Positions 1-5,990 of a DNA stretch of 6,210 nt are shown piece after piece. Below the pieces are notes generated by a model. It searched no databases. It had not been told where the DNA came from and saw only the letters and a list, made by a program, of their open reading frames with translations. This DNA comes from an uncultured Eubacteriales bacterium. Lineage in GTDB: Bacteria; Bacillota_A; Clostridia; Christensenellales; Aristaeellaceae. Position numbers and translations under genes: made by a program. Within the stretch, counting starts at the first letter, position 1, and every line of letters starts with the position of its first letter. Location: assembly GCA_900553645.1 (NCBI GenBank), contig USEE01000088.1, positions 1 to 6,210 of the forward strand, in the 5' to 3' direction.

Positions 1-44
1 TTCTTTTCTCCTGAAAAGAAAGAACACGTCCCCCCACGTCCCCC
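1..44. repeat. Palindrome plus tandem 10-mer repeat, possibly half of a REP-like element
   Basis: Bases 1-8 (TTCTTTTC) and 13-20 (GAAAAGAA) are perfect inverted repeats around a TCCT loop. They are followed by two perfect tandem copies of CACGTCCCCC at 25-34 and 35-44, which end just before the stop codon of the PHP gene. Read on the minus strand this gives GGGGGACGTG twice, then GTTCTTTC, then the palindrome. Dispersed palindromic repeats with GGGGACG...TTCT ends are common in Clostridia, so this may be one arm of such an element whose other arm lies outside the window. That identity is inference. The stem is AT-rich and lacks a clear U-tract, so it is a poor intrinsic terminator for the PHP gene. 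Confidence 0.5.
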
Positions 45-47
45 TCG

Positions 48-944
48 TTACCCTATCGTATTTTCAATTTTGAAGCCGCTCGACCAGGCAGAATTGCCGT
101 TGTCGTCGTCGAGTTGGACGCGGATGTAGGTTTCGTTGCGTTTGAGGGGGTATTCTACGTGGGTGATGAGGGAGCCGTCCGCGTTTTGGAACGTGCGCTG
201 GCCTGCCCACGGGAGGTTGCTGTAGAATATCGCGCGGCGCGTGGGTTCGCAGTCTACGATAAGCGCCTTGTCGGTCAGCTCAATCTGGGTAAAGCGCGGG
301 CCTTGGCTGGCGTACATGCGGCCGGCGCGCATCGCTTCTTTGATGCTGTCCAGAGTCAGTTCCTTTGCGTTTACATATGTGAAGGAGCGCGTGTGCTCGC
401 CGGTGTACGTGTGAGAGTCGTCCGCCGCTACTACCGGCGTGTACTTGCCGTGCGTGTAGGTGATGTCTACAAAGCTCGACGAGTCCGCGCGCGCTGCGTT
501 CCACGGTATGCCGGAGGTCGAGTTGTATATCTCCATCGCGCTAAGTCCATTCAAGGGCATCGTCTCCGCCAGAGTGTTCAGCGACCACGCCGGGTGCGCC
601 AGTATCGCAAGGCCGTCCAGCGAGTTGATCGCGTCGATCGCATCCTGCGCGCTTGCGCCGCGCATCGGCGGGTCAAGCTTCGGCTCGCCCATCATGCCTA
701 TGCCAATGATGTGGATGCACTGATCGGCCAGCATGTAGTCGAATTCAACGCCGCCGGTCAAAAGTATATTGCCGTCCATGCGCGAATACGACATTATGCG
801 GTGGTCGGTTATGGCAAGAAAATCATACCCCTTCGCACGGTATAGCTCGATAGCGTCCTCTGGGGCCAGTCGGCCATCGCTGATGGTCGTGTGCATATGA
901 GTATTACCTTTATACCAATTCAAACCCTCGTCAAACAGCTTCAT
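48..944 (-). CDS. PHP-domain metallohydrolase, CehA/McbA-like
   Basis: A 298-residue protein of the polymerase-and-histidinol-phosphatase (PHP) superfamily, which uses a cluster of two or three metals to hydrolyse phosphoesters or related bonds. The PHP signature motifs are visible: NTHMHTTISDG (His16, His18, Asp23), ITDHR (Asp47, His48), GGVEF (Glu67), IHIIG (His79), LAHPAW (His117) and AADDSH (Asp175/Asp176, His178). The last 90 residues are a beta-rich tail typical of the CehA/McbA-type family. There is no signal peptide or membrane segment, so it is probably cytoplasmic. An upstream in-frame ATG at 992 exists, but the start at 944 is preferred because AAGGAG lies 7 nt before it and the PHP domain begins right after it. 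It is transcribed divergently from nagA. The substrate cannot be told; family members include phosphodiesterases and carbaryl-type hydrolases. Confidence 0.9.
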   Translation of the reverse strand: MKLFDEGLNWYKGNTHMHTTISDGRLAPEDAIELYRAKGYDFLAITDHRIMSYSRMDGNILLTGGVEFDYMLADQCIHIIGIGMMGEPKLDPPMRGASAQDAIDAINSLDGLAILAHPAWSLNTLAETMPLNGLSAMEIYNSTSGIPWNAARADSSSFVDITYTHGKYTPVVAADDSHTYTGEHTRSFTYVNAKELTLDSIKEAMRAGRMYASQGPRFTQIELTDKALIVDCEPTRRAIFYSNLPWAGQRTFQNADGSLITHVEYPLKRNETYIRVQLDDDNGNSAWSSGFKIENTIG

Positions 945-951
945 AACAGTT

Positions 952-957
952 CTCCTT
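952..957 (-). promoter_or_regulatory. Ribosome binding site of the PHP gene
   Basis: AAGGAG on the minus strand, 7 nt from the ATG at 944. It decides the start against the in-frame ATG at 992, which has no such motif and would lie upstream of the predicted transcript start. Confidence 0.8.
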
Positions 958-970
958 TTTCGCGGGTGAC

Positions 971-989
971 GTATGCCAGTAGCATACCA
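971..989 (-). promoter_or_regulatory. Extended -10 promoter with overlapping inverted repeat, PHP gene
   Basis: On the minus strand TGGTATGCT gives an extended -10 (TGn plus TATGCT at 986-981), placing the transcript start about 30 nt before the ATG. No convincing -35 is present at 16-18 nt spacing, as is often true of extended -10 promoters. A perfect inverted repeat, GTATGC-N5-GCATAC (971-976 and 982-987), covers this -10 box and could be a repressor operator. The promoter is plausible; the operator role is inference from position and symmetry only. Confidence 0.4.
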
Positions 990-1088
990 CACTTATGTTA
1001 ATTGAGTATGAGATTCCTAACTACATCGAACAAAAATGTGACAAAATCTGCAGGATCGCCCGCCGCATAATGCTTTTCGCGATTAAGC

Positions 1089-1117
1089 TTGAATAGTAAA
1101 CGCAGACGGGATATAAT
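1089..1117 (+). promoter_or_regulatory. Sigma-A type promoter of nagA
   Basis: TTGAAT (1089-1094), a 17-nt spacer and a perfect TATAAT (1112-1117) fit the housekeeping consensus closely. Transcription would start near 1124, leaving a leader of about 140 nt before the nagA start codon. Confidence 0.75.
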
Positions 1118-1252
1118 ATAAGTTGAGACTGAGAATGCCGCTGCGCGCGTTAATCGCCTGAGCCAATATAACATACACCTTTGCTTACCGGCCAGCCCTT
1201 AACCAACGTCTTAACGCATTCTGAGTCGTATGATATGAACTTAATGGATAAT

Positions 1253-1256
1253 GGAG
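1253..1256 (+). promoter_or_regulatory. Ribosome binding site of nagA
   Basis: GGAG, 8 nt before the ATG at 1265. The upstream in-frame ATGs at 1181, 1235 and 1244 have no comparable motif, and starting there would add residues that the NagA family lacks. Confidence 0.7.
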
Positions 1257-1264
1257 ATGGTATC

Positions 1265-2410
1265 ATGATAATTACAAACGCTAAGGTACTGCTGGGCGAC
1301 AAGTTCGCCACCGGCGTGGACGTAAAGATAACCGGCGACCGCATAGTCGAAATCGGCGAGAATCTCTCCGGCGACGAAAAGCTGGACGCTCAGGGCCGCG
1401 TGCTGGCACCCGGCTTCTGCGACATACACATCCACGGCTACGGCGGACACGACACCATGGACGGCGAAGAAGGCGTGCTCGGCATGAGCAGGGGTCTGGC
1501 CAGCCACGGCTGTACCTCCTTCCTGGCGACCACCTGCAGCGCCCCCGTTGAGCCGTCCGCATTCGCGGTGCGCGGCGTAAAGAAGGCCATGCAGACCCAG
1601 GCCGCCGATCCCACCCGCCACGGCGCAACCGTGCTCGGCTGCCACATGGAAGGCCCGTTCCTCAACGACGCCAAGCGCGGCGCGCAGGACCCCAACGGCA
1701 TACTCAAGCCCTCGGTAGAAACCTACGAAAAAATCGTGGGTGAGGCGGGCGACATAGTGCGTCTGATGACCATTGCCCCCGAAATCGAAGGCGCGCGCGA
1801 ACTGTGCCTGTACGTAAATCCGGGCGTAAAGCTGGCCGTGGGTCACAGCATCGCCACCGCAGAACAGGTAGAAACCGCCGGCGACTGGGGCTGCGACCAG
1901 ATTACCCATATGTTCAACGGCATGAACCCGCTGCATCATCGCGAGCCCGGCGTGCCCGGCGCGGCGCTGGCCGACGACCGCTACTCCGTCCAGATGATCT
2001 GCGACCTGGTTCACCTGCACCGCCTCGCAATCCGCGTATGCTACAACGCCAAGGGCTACGAGCATTGCATACTGATAACCGACGCGATGTCGGCCACCTG
2101 CATGGGCGACGGCCGCTATAAGCTGGGCGCGCTGGACGTTATCGTAAAGAACGGCGAGGCCCGTCTGCCCGAGGGCAATCTGGCCGGTTCCACGCTGACC
2201 ATAGAGCGCGCGGTTAAGAACGTAATCGAGGCCGTGCACATCCCCGCCGAACAGGCGCTGCAGATGGCGTCCCGCATTCCGGCCGAGTCCATCGGCATGG
2301 ACGACCGCGGCGTGATCGCGGTTGGCAAGCGCGCCGATCTGGTGCTGCTGGACAGCGACTGGAGCGTCGCCCGCACCATCGTTGACGGCCAGACCGTATA
2401 CACCAAGTAA
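1265..2410 (+). CDS. nagA: N-acetylglucosamine-6-phosphate deacetylase NagA
   Basis: A cytoplasmic amidohydrolase of 381 residues, the usual NagA length. The family removes acetate from GlcNAc-6-phosphate to give glucosamine-6-phosphate, which enters glycolysis through NagB or returns to cell-wall precursor synthesis. Residues 1-50 form the small beta-sandwich part. The TIM-barrel motifs follow in order: DIHIHGYGG (His55, His57), HMEGPFLN (Glu129), VGHS (His194), ITHMFNGMNPLHHREPG (His215, His224, His225), ICDLVHLH (His250, His252), LITDAMSATCMGDG (Asp273, the expected catalytic acid) and LAGSTLTIERAV. The C-terminus ends with the typical KRADLVLLD strand. All expected metal and catalytic residues are present, so the enzyme should be active. 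No nagB or sugar transporter lies beside it in this window. The start is set by GGAG 8 nt upstream of ATG 1265. Confidence 0.95.
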   Translation: MIITNAKVLLGDKFATGVDVKITGDRIVEIGENLSGDEKLDAQGRVLAPGFCDIHIHGYGGHDTMDGEEGVLGMSRGLASHGCTSFLATTCSAPVEPSAFAVRGVKKAMQTQAADPTRHGATVLGCHMEGPFLNDAKRGAQDPNGILKPSVETYEKIVGEAGDIVRLMTIAPEIEGARELCLYVNPGVKLAVGHSIATAEQVETAGDWGCDQITHMFNGMNPLHHREPGVPGAALADDRYSVQMICDLVHLHRLAIRVCYNAKGYEHCILITDAMSATCMGDGRYKLGALDVIVKNGEARLPEGNLAGSTLTIERAVKNVIEAVHIPAEQALQMASRIPAESIGMDDRGVIAVGKRADLVLLDSDWSVARTIVDGQTVYTK

Positions 2411-2427
2411 TTATTTTCAGGATGTGT

Positions 2428-2590
2428 TAGAGTGTGTCTCAAAATTCCTTAATCCGCAATTTCGGCGTATTTTACGCCATTTCTGCGTCATCAACCCTCG
2501 ACTTAGCGCTGCTAAGCCTTCGGGTTTCTTCCTTGAACTGACGCAAAATCCACTCGAACTTGCGGATTGTTCCGCTTGAGACACACTCTA
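2428..2590. mobile_element. MITE-like inverted-repeat element
   Basis: A non-coding element of about 160 bp beginning 17 bp after the nagA stop. The ends are perfect 15-bp terminal inverted repeats, TAGAGTGTGTCTCAA (2428-2442) and its complement (2576-2590), extendable by one T/A pair on each side. Further complementary blocks lie inward: AATCCGCAA (2451-2459) with TTGCGGATT (2560-2568), TGCGTCA (2484-2490) with TGACGCA (2539-2545), AACCC (2493-2497) with GGGTT (2522-2526), and a central CTTAGC-GCT-GCTAAG (2502-2516). The whole could fold into one long interrupted hairpin, with a side hairpin GGCGTA-TTT-TACGCC (2464-2478). TA occurs at both tips, which would fit a TA target duplication as made by IS630/Tc1-mariner-type transposases. 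Because TA is itself palindromic, it cannot be told apart from the repeat. No transposase is encoded. Confidence 0.65.
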
Positions 2591-2720
2591 AAAAAACTGA
2601 TATTGCCATGCGTCGCGCGATGCCCATCCGCGTTGCCGACTTTCCATTCGTATGCCGATATGGCGCGTGCGCCTGCATCGGCCGGATACCGAATTTAACC
2701 AAGAGGGGGGACTGACCAAC
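2591..2720 (+). other. Leader region upstream of rny
   Basis: With the MITE-like element this completes a 310-bp gene-free stretch between nagA and rny. An in-frame ATG at 2652 could extend rny by 23 residues, but it lacks a ribosome binding site and the added residues are unlike RNase Y. I see no clear TTGACA/TATAAT pair here, so the promoter of rny is not located. No U-tract terminator for nagA is evident before it either. Confidence 0.5.
2703..2710 (+). promoter_or_regulatory. Ribosome binding site supporting the TTG start of rny
   Basis: The purine run GAGGGGGG ends 10 nt before TTG 2721. It is the only good Shine-Dalgarno-like sequence near the 5' end of the gene and selects the TTG start. 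Confidence 0.6.
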
Positions 2721-4274
2721 TTGCCGGGATGGGGTATAGCTATTTTAGTAATTGTGACATTGCTGATAGGCGGAGGAGCGGGTGTTGCCTTCGGCTATTT
2801 CTACCGCAAAAACACCACTGAGAAAAAGATAGGCCGCGCGGAGGCTACCGCGCAGGAACTGCTCGACAAAGCGTCCCAAAAGGCCGAGGCTCAGCGCAAG
2901 GAAATGATGCTGGCCGCCAAGGAAACCATGCTGCGCGAGCGCGCCGAGCTGGATAAAGAGATCCGCGACCGCCGCAACGAGCTGCAGCGCACCGACCGCC
3001 GTCTGGTTCAGCGCGAGGACGCGCTGGACAAAAAGACCGAGGCAATCGAAAGCCGCGAACGCGCGCTGGACGACAAGCAAAAGAACGTCGCCCGGCTCGA
3101 ATCCGAGGCGCAGGCGCTGCACGACAAGCAGCAGGGCGAGCTGGAGCGCATATCCAGCATGACCAGCGAAGAAGCGCGCGACATAATCATGAACCGCGTG
3201 CAGAAGGAAGCGTATCACGACGCCGCCGTAATGGTGCGCGAGATCGAATCCCACGCCAAGGAAGAGGCCGACAAGAAGGCACGCAACATAGTATCGCTCG
3301 CGATACAGAAGTGCGCCGCCGATCATGTGGCCGAAACCACCGTATCGGTCGTGGCACTGCCTAACGACGACATGAAGGGTCGCATAATCGGCCGCGAGGG
3401 CCGCAACATCCGCACGCTGGAAACCGCGACGGGCGTTGACCTGATAATCGATGATACTCCCGAGGCGGTAATCATATCGGGCTTCGACTCGGTACGCCGC
3501 GAGGTTGCGCGCATCGCGCTGGAGAAGCTGATAATGGACGGCCGCATCCATCCCGCGCGCATTGAAGAGATGGTCGAGAAGGCCAAGAAGGAAGTCGAAA
3601 ACAGCATCCGTGAGGCCGGCGAACAGGCCGTGTTCGAAACCAACCTGCACGGCATTCATCACGAGCTGGTCAAGCTGCTGGGCCGCATGAAGTACCGCAC
3701 CAGTTATGGCCAGAACGTGCTCAAGCACTCCATTGAGGTCAGCCACCTGGCGGGCGTAATGGCCGCCGAGCTGGGCGCGGACGTACAGCTTGCCAAGCGC
3801 GCAGGTCTTCTGCACGACATCGGCAAGGCCGTCGATCACGAGATCGAGGGCACGCACGTAACCATCGGCGCGGATCTTGCCAAGAAGTATCACGAGTCGC
3901 CCGCCGTTGTGCACTGCATAATGGCGCACCATAACGACGTTGATCCCGAGAGCGTTGAGGCCGTACTGGTTCAGGCCGCCGACGCCATATCCGCCGCCCG
4001 TCCGGGCGCGCGCCGCGAGTCGCTTGAAAACTACATCAAGCGCCTTGAAAAGCTGGAGGAGATCGCAAACTCCTTCGAGGGCGTGGACAAGACCTATGCG
4101 ATACAGTCGGGTCGCGAGGTTCGCATTATCGTAAAGCCCGAGGATGTGGACGATGCGGGTACGCTTATGCTGGCGCGCGACATCGTAAAGCGCATCGAGC
4201 GCGAGATGGAGTATCCGGGCCAGATCAAGGTAAACGTAATCCGCGAAACGCGCGCGGTAGACTTTGCAAAGTAG
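2721..4274 (+). CDS. rny: Ribonuclease Y
   Basis: A membrane-anchored endoribonuclease that starts mRNA decay in many Firmicutes and contributes to RNA processing. From the proposed TTG start it has 517 residues, close to the usual 520. Residues 3-24 are a hydrophobic membrane anchor, followed by YRKN on the cytoplasmic side. Residues 33-200 are a long, highly charged coiled coil. A KH RNA-binding domain follows at about 205-270 with [15 protein letters not shown]. The HD hydrolase domain lies at about 330-430, with His336 in [12 protein letters not shown], His365-Asp366 in [12 protein letters not shown], His403-His404 in MAHHNDV and Asp421 in [16 protein letters not shown]. The C-terminal domain is conserved through [20 protein letters not shown]. 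All catalytic residues are present. The TTG start is inferred: no in-frame ATG lies between 2652 and the coiled coil. In many Firmicutes ymdB follows rny; here egsA does. Confidence 0.95.
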   Translation: MPGWGIAILVIVTLLIGGGAGVAFGYFYRKNTTEKKIGRAEATAQELLDKASQKAEAQRKEMMLAAKETMLRERAELDKEIRDRRNELQRTDRRLVQREDALDKKTEAIESRERALDDKQKNVARLESEAQALHDKQQGELERISSMTSEEARDIIMNRVQKEAYHDAAVMVREIESHAKEEADKKARNIVSLAIQKCAADHVAETTVSVVALPNDDMKGRIIGREGRNIRTLETATGVDLIIDDTPEAVIISGFDSVRREVARIALEKLIMDGRIHPARIEEMVEKAKKEVENSIREAGEQAVFETNLHGIHHELVKLLGRMKYRTSYGQNVLKHSIEVSHLAGVMAAELGADVQLAKRAGLLHDIGKAVDHEIEGTHVTIGADLAKKYHESPAVVHCIMAHHNDVDPESVEAVLVQAADAISAARPGARRESLENYIKRLEKLEEIANSFEGVDKTYAIQSGREVRIIVKPEDVDDAGTLMLARDIVKRIEREMEYPGQIKVNVIRETRAVDFAK

Positions 4275-4285
4275 TATAACAAACG

Positions 4286-4319
4286 AGCCGCCCGATGCCT
4301 TGACATTGGACGGCTTTTT
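4286..4319 (+). terminator. Intrinsic terminator or attenuator between rny and egsA
   Basis: AGCCGCCCGATG (4286-4297) pairs with CATTGGACGGCT (4304-4315) as a 12-position stem with one C-A mismatch and one G-U pair, around a 6-nt CCTTGA loop. The stem is followed by a run of five T (4315-4319). This is a good rho-independent terminator for rny, starting 12 nt after its stop. It ends only 3 nt before the egsA ribosome binding site, leaving no room for a promoter between them, so it may act as a partial terminator or attenuator for egsA. Confidence 0.75.
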
Positions 4320-4322
4320 CTC

Positions 4323-4328
4323 AGGAGG
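4323..4328 (+). promoter_or_regulatory. Ribosome binding site of egsA
   Basis: A perfect AGGAGG, 7 nt before the ATG at 4336. It fixes the start and excludes the longer reading frame that begins inside the rny 3' end. Confidence 0.9.
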
Positions 4329-4335
4329 GTTTATT

Positions 4336-5700
4336 ATGGAAAAGTTCAGTAACCTGCCTCTGGAAGCGCTGCTGCGTCCCGAAGGCTATGACTGCGACTG
4401 CGGTAAGCATCACGCCGCACGCCTGAAGAAGGTAATTATCGGTCAGGGCGCGCTGTTTCAGGTAGGCAGCGTACTGCGCGAACTGGGCGTGACGCATCCT
4501 ATGATAGTCGCTGACCAGAACACGTACCGCGTCGCGGGCCGTCAGGTATACGATCTGCTGACCGGCGCGGGCGTTAAGTGCGAACTGTACGTGTTTCCGC
4601 AGGCGCACGTCGAGCCGGACGAGTTCAGCGTGGGTCAGGTAATCATGAACTTTACGCCCGGCGTTGACTGCATGTTGGCCGTCGGTTCGGGCACGATCAA
4701 CGACATATGCAAGATCGTATCCAAGGCCGCCGGTACGCGTCAGGTGGTCGTGGGCACCGCGCCCTCGATGGACGGCTATGCGTCCAACTCCTCGTCGATG
4801 ATTTCGGCGGGCGTTAAGACCACCATATATTCGGTCTGCCCCGACGCGATTGTCGCGGACGTGGACGTGCTGCGTCAGGCACCGCTCAAGATGCTTCAGG
4901 CGGGCCTGGGCGACATGCTGGCCAAGTACATATCTGTATGCGAATGGCGCATATCCAACATAATCAACGGAGAATACTACTGCGAGGAAGTCGCCGCACT
5001 GATGCGCCGCTGTGTGCGCCGCATAGTGGAAGCCGCGCCGCAGCTGACCCAGCGCTCGCCTCAGGCCGTTATGCAGGTCATGGAGGGTCTGATCGTGTCC
5101 GGCATAGCGATGAGCTACGCTGAGGTATCGCGCCCCGCCAGTGGTCTGGAGCACTACTTCTCGCACATCTGGGAGATGCACTCGCTGATGGGTCGCTGCC
5201 CCAACGATCTGCACGGCATACAGGTGGGCGTGGGTACCGTGCTTACGCTCAGAATGTACGGCTGGCTGCGCAATGAAAAGCCCGACCGCGAGCGCGCGCT
5301 CAAGAACGCCGCCGCGTTCGACATGGCTGCGTGGGAGCGCGATATGCGCGATTCGTTCGGCCCGACTGCCGAAACCGTAATTGACATAGAGCGCAAGGTG
5401 GGCAAGCACGACCCGGTAAAGCACGCCGCACGCCTTGAGAAGATAATCGCGCATTGGGACGACATACTGCGCGTGATGGACGAGGAGCTGCCCGACTACA
5501 ACAAGATAGTGAACCTGATGAAGACGCTTCAGGAGCCGACCATGCCGCGTACGCTGGGTCTGAGCGACGGCGAGGTCATATCGGCGCTCAGGTGCTCGCA
5601 GGAGATTCGCGACAAGTACATACTCAGCCGCCTGCTGTGGGATCTGGGGCTGTTGGACGAATACTGCGACAGACTGCGCGAGAGCCTGTCCGCGGACTAA
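4336..5700 (+). CDS. egsA: sn-glycerol-1-phosphate dehydrogenase (AraM/EgsA family)
   Basis: A 454-residue member of the iron-containing alcohol dehydrogenase / dehydroquinate synthase-like fold. Known AraM/EgsA enzymes reduce dihydroxyacetone phosphate to sn-glycerol-1-phosphate with NAD(P)H and a bound divalent metal. The N-terminal Rossmann-like part shows KKVIIGQGAL (31-40), MIVADQNTY (56-64), AVGSGTINDICK (115-126) and VGTAPSMDGYASNSSSM (139-155), the nucleotide and substrate segments of this family. The helical part carries the likely metal ligands Asp193 (GLGDMLAKY), His273 (ASGLEHYFSHIWEM) and His293 (DLHGIQVGVGT). An N-terminal CDCGKHH motif (20-26) precedes the fold. The protein is about 60 residues longer than the B. 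subtilis AraM of about 394 residues, with the extra length spread over the N-terminus and the C-terminal helices. It is probably soluble. It follows rny with a 61-bp gap and has its own strong terminator. The exact substrate within the family is inferred. Confidence 0.88.
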   Translation: MEKFSNLPLEALLRPEGYDCDCGKHHAARLKKVIIGQGALFQVGSVLRELGVTHPMIVADQNTYRVAGRQVYDLLTGAGVKCELYVFPQAHVEPDEFSVGQVIMNFTPGVDCMLAVGSGTINDICKIVSKAAGTRQVVVGTAPSMDGYASNSSSMISAGVKTTIYSVCPDAIVADVDVLRQAPLKMLQAGLGDMLAKYISVCEWRISNIINGEYYCEEVAALMRRCVRRIVEAAPQLTQRSPQAVMQVMEGLIVSGIAMSYAEVSRPASGLEHYFSHIWEMHSLMGRCPNDLHGIQVGVGTVLTLRMYGWLRNEKPDRERALKNAAAFDMAAWERDMRDSFGPTAETVIDIERKVGKHDPVKHAARLEKIIAHWDDILRVMDEELPDYNKIVNLMKTLQEPTMPRTLGLSDGEVISALRCSQEIRDKYILSRLLWDLGLLDEYCDRLRESLSAD

Positions 5701-5708
5701 ACGCATTA

Positions 5709-5747
5709 CGCCGCTTAAAGCCGATCGGGGCTTTGAGCGGCGCTTTT
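5709..5747 (+). terminator. Intrinsic terminator of egsA
   Basis: Arms 5709-5722 and 5729-5742 form a 14-bp stem, broken only by one G-U pair, around a 6-nt loop (GATCGG). C and then TTTT at 5744-5747 follow. It starts 8 nt after the egsA stop and is a textbook rho-independent terminator. Confidence 0.9.
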
Positions 5748-5906
5748 CTACTTATATACTTATATTTAAGGCACATTCGATTTTCATATTCAGTCATTCT
5801 ACGGCGCGTGTTCCGCCGCCTGAAACATTGTCTTACGATACAAATTTGCGCCCGTAAAAAGAACGTTTTAAGCCGCAATGCGGGTAAAAGGACAAACCAA
5901 TCTGCG
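5748..5906. other. AT-rich spacer after egsA
   Basis: Non-coding spacer between the egsA terminator and the next promoter. It contains two tandem copies of ACTTATAT (5750-5765) and minor GC-rich palindromes without U-tracts. I see no gene, RNA or clear regulatory site. Confidence 0.5.
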
Positions 5907-5936
5907 TTGATTCAATTTAAGCAGGCGGGTTATAAT
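5907..5936 (+). promoter_or_regulatory. Promoter of the glutaredoxin-like gene
   Basis: TTGATT (5907-5912), an 18-nt spacer and a perfect TATAAT (5931-5936). The start site would be near 5943, giving a leader of about 48 nt. The ribosome binding site AGAGGTG (5977-5983) lies 7 nt before the ATG at 5991. The gene therefore has its own transcription unit, separated from egsA by a terminator. Confidence 0.7.
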
Positions 5937-5990
5937 CGTACATGTGGGATATTTGCGCGCCGCACATCCCCGCGAAAGAGGTGTTTACGC

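Larger units (their letters stand above)
945..1264. other. Divergent intergenic region between the PHP gene and nagA
   Basis: This 320-bp gene-free stretch holds the ribosome binding site and extended -10 promoter of the PHP gene on the left. On the right it holds the nagA promoter, a leader of about 140 nt, and the nagA ribosome binding site. It is more AT-rich than the flanking genes. I see no tRNA, recognisable riboswitch or convincing small ORF. No good match to a NagR-type or CcpA-type operator is evident by eye. Confidence 0.7.

Noticed and set aside
945..992. Upstream ATG at 992 as start of the PHP gene
   Set aside because: It lacks a Shine-Dalgarno motif, the extension overlaps the predicted promoter, and AAGGAG clearly points to ATG 944.
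2428..2590. The inverted-repeat element as an ordinary intrinsic terminator of nagA
   Set aside because: The outer stem is followed by an A-run, not a U-tract, on the plus strand, and the arms are far longer and more interrupted than a terminator. Some effect on transcript ends remains possible.
2652..2720. N-terminal extension of rny from ATG 2652
   Set aside because: It has no ribosome binding site, and its polar, Arg-rich residues do not match RNase Y, whose membrane anchor should be at the very N-terminus.
4300..4337. Perfect TTGACA (4300-4305) followed by TATTAT (4332-4337) as an egsA promoter
   Set aside because: The spacing is 26 nt, far from the 16-18 nt optimum. TTGACA lies in the loop and right arm of the terminator hairpin, and the -10 candidate overlaps the ATG.
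4321..5706. Long open frame on the strand opposite egsA, and similar ones opposite nagA (1241-2239) and rny (2745-3932)
   Set aside because: These are shadows caused by the GC-rich codon pattern of the real genes. Their translations are of low complexity, resemble no family and lack ribosome binding sites.
5946..5970. GGGAT...ATCCC inverted repeat in the leader of the glutaredoxin-like gene
   Set aside because: It is only 5 bp with a 15-nt loop, has no U-tract and matches no known element; chance is sufficient.
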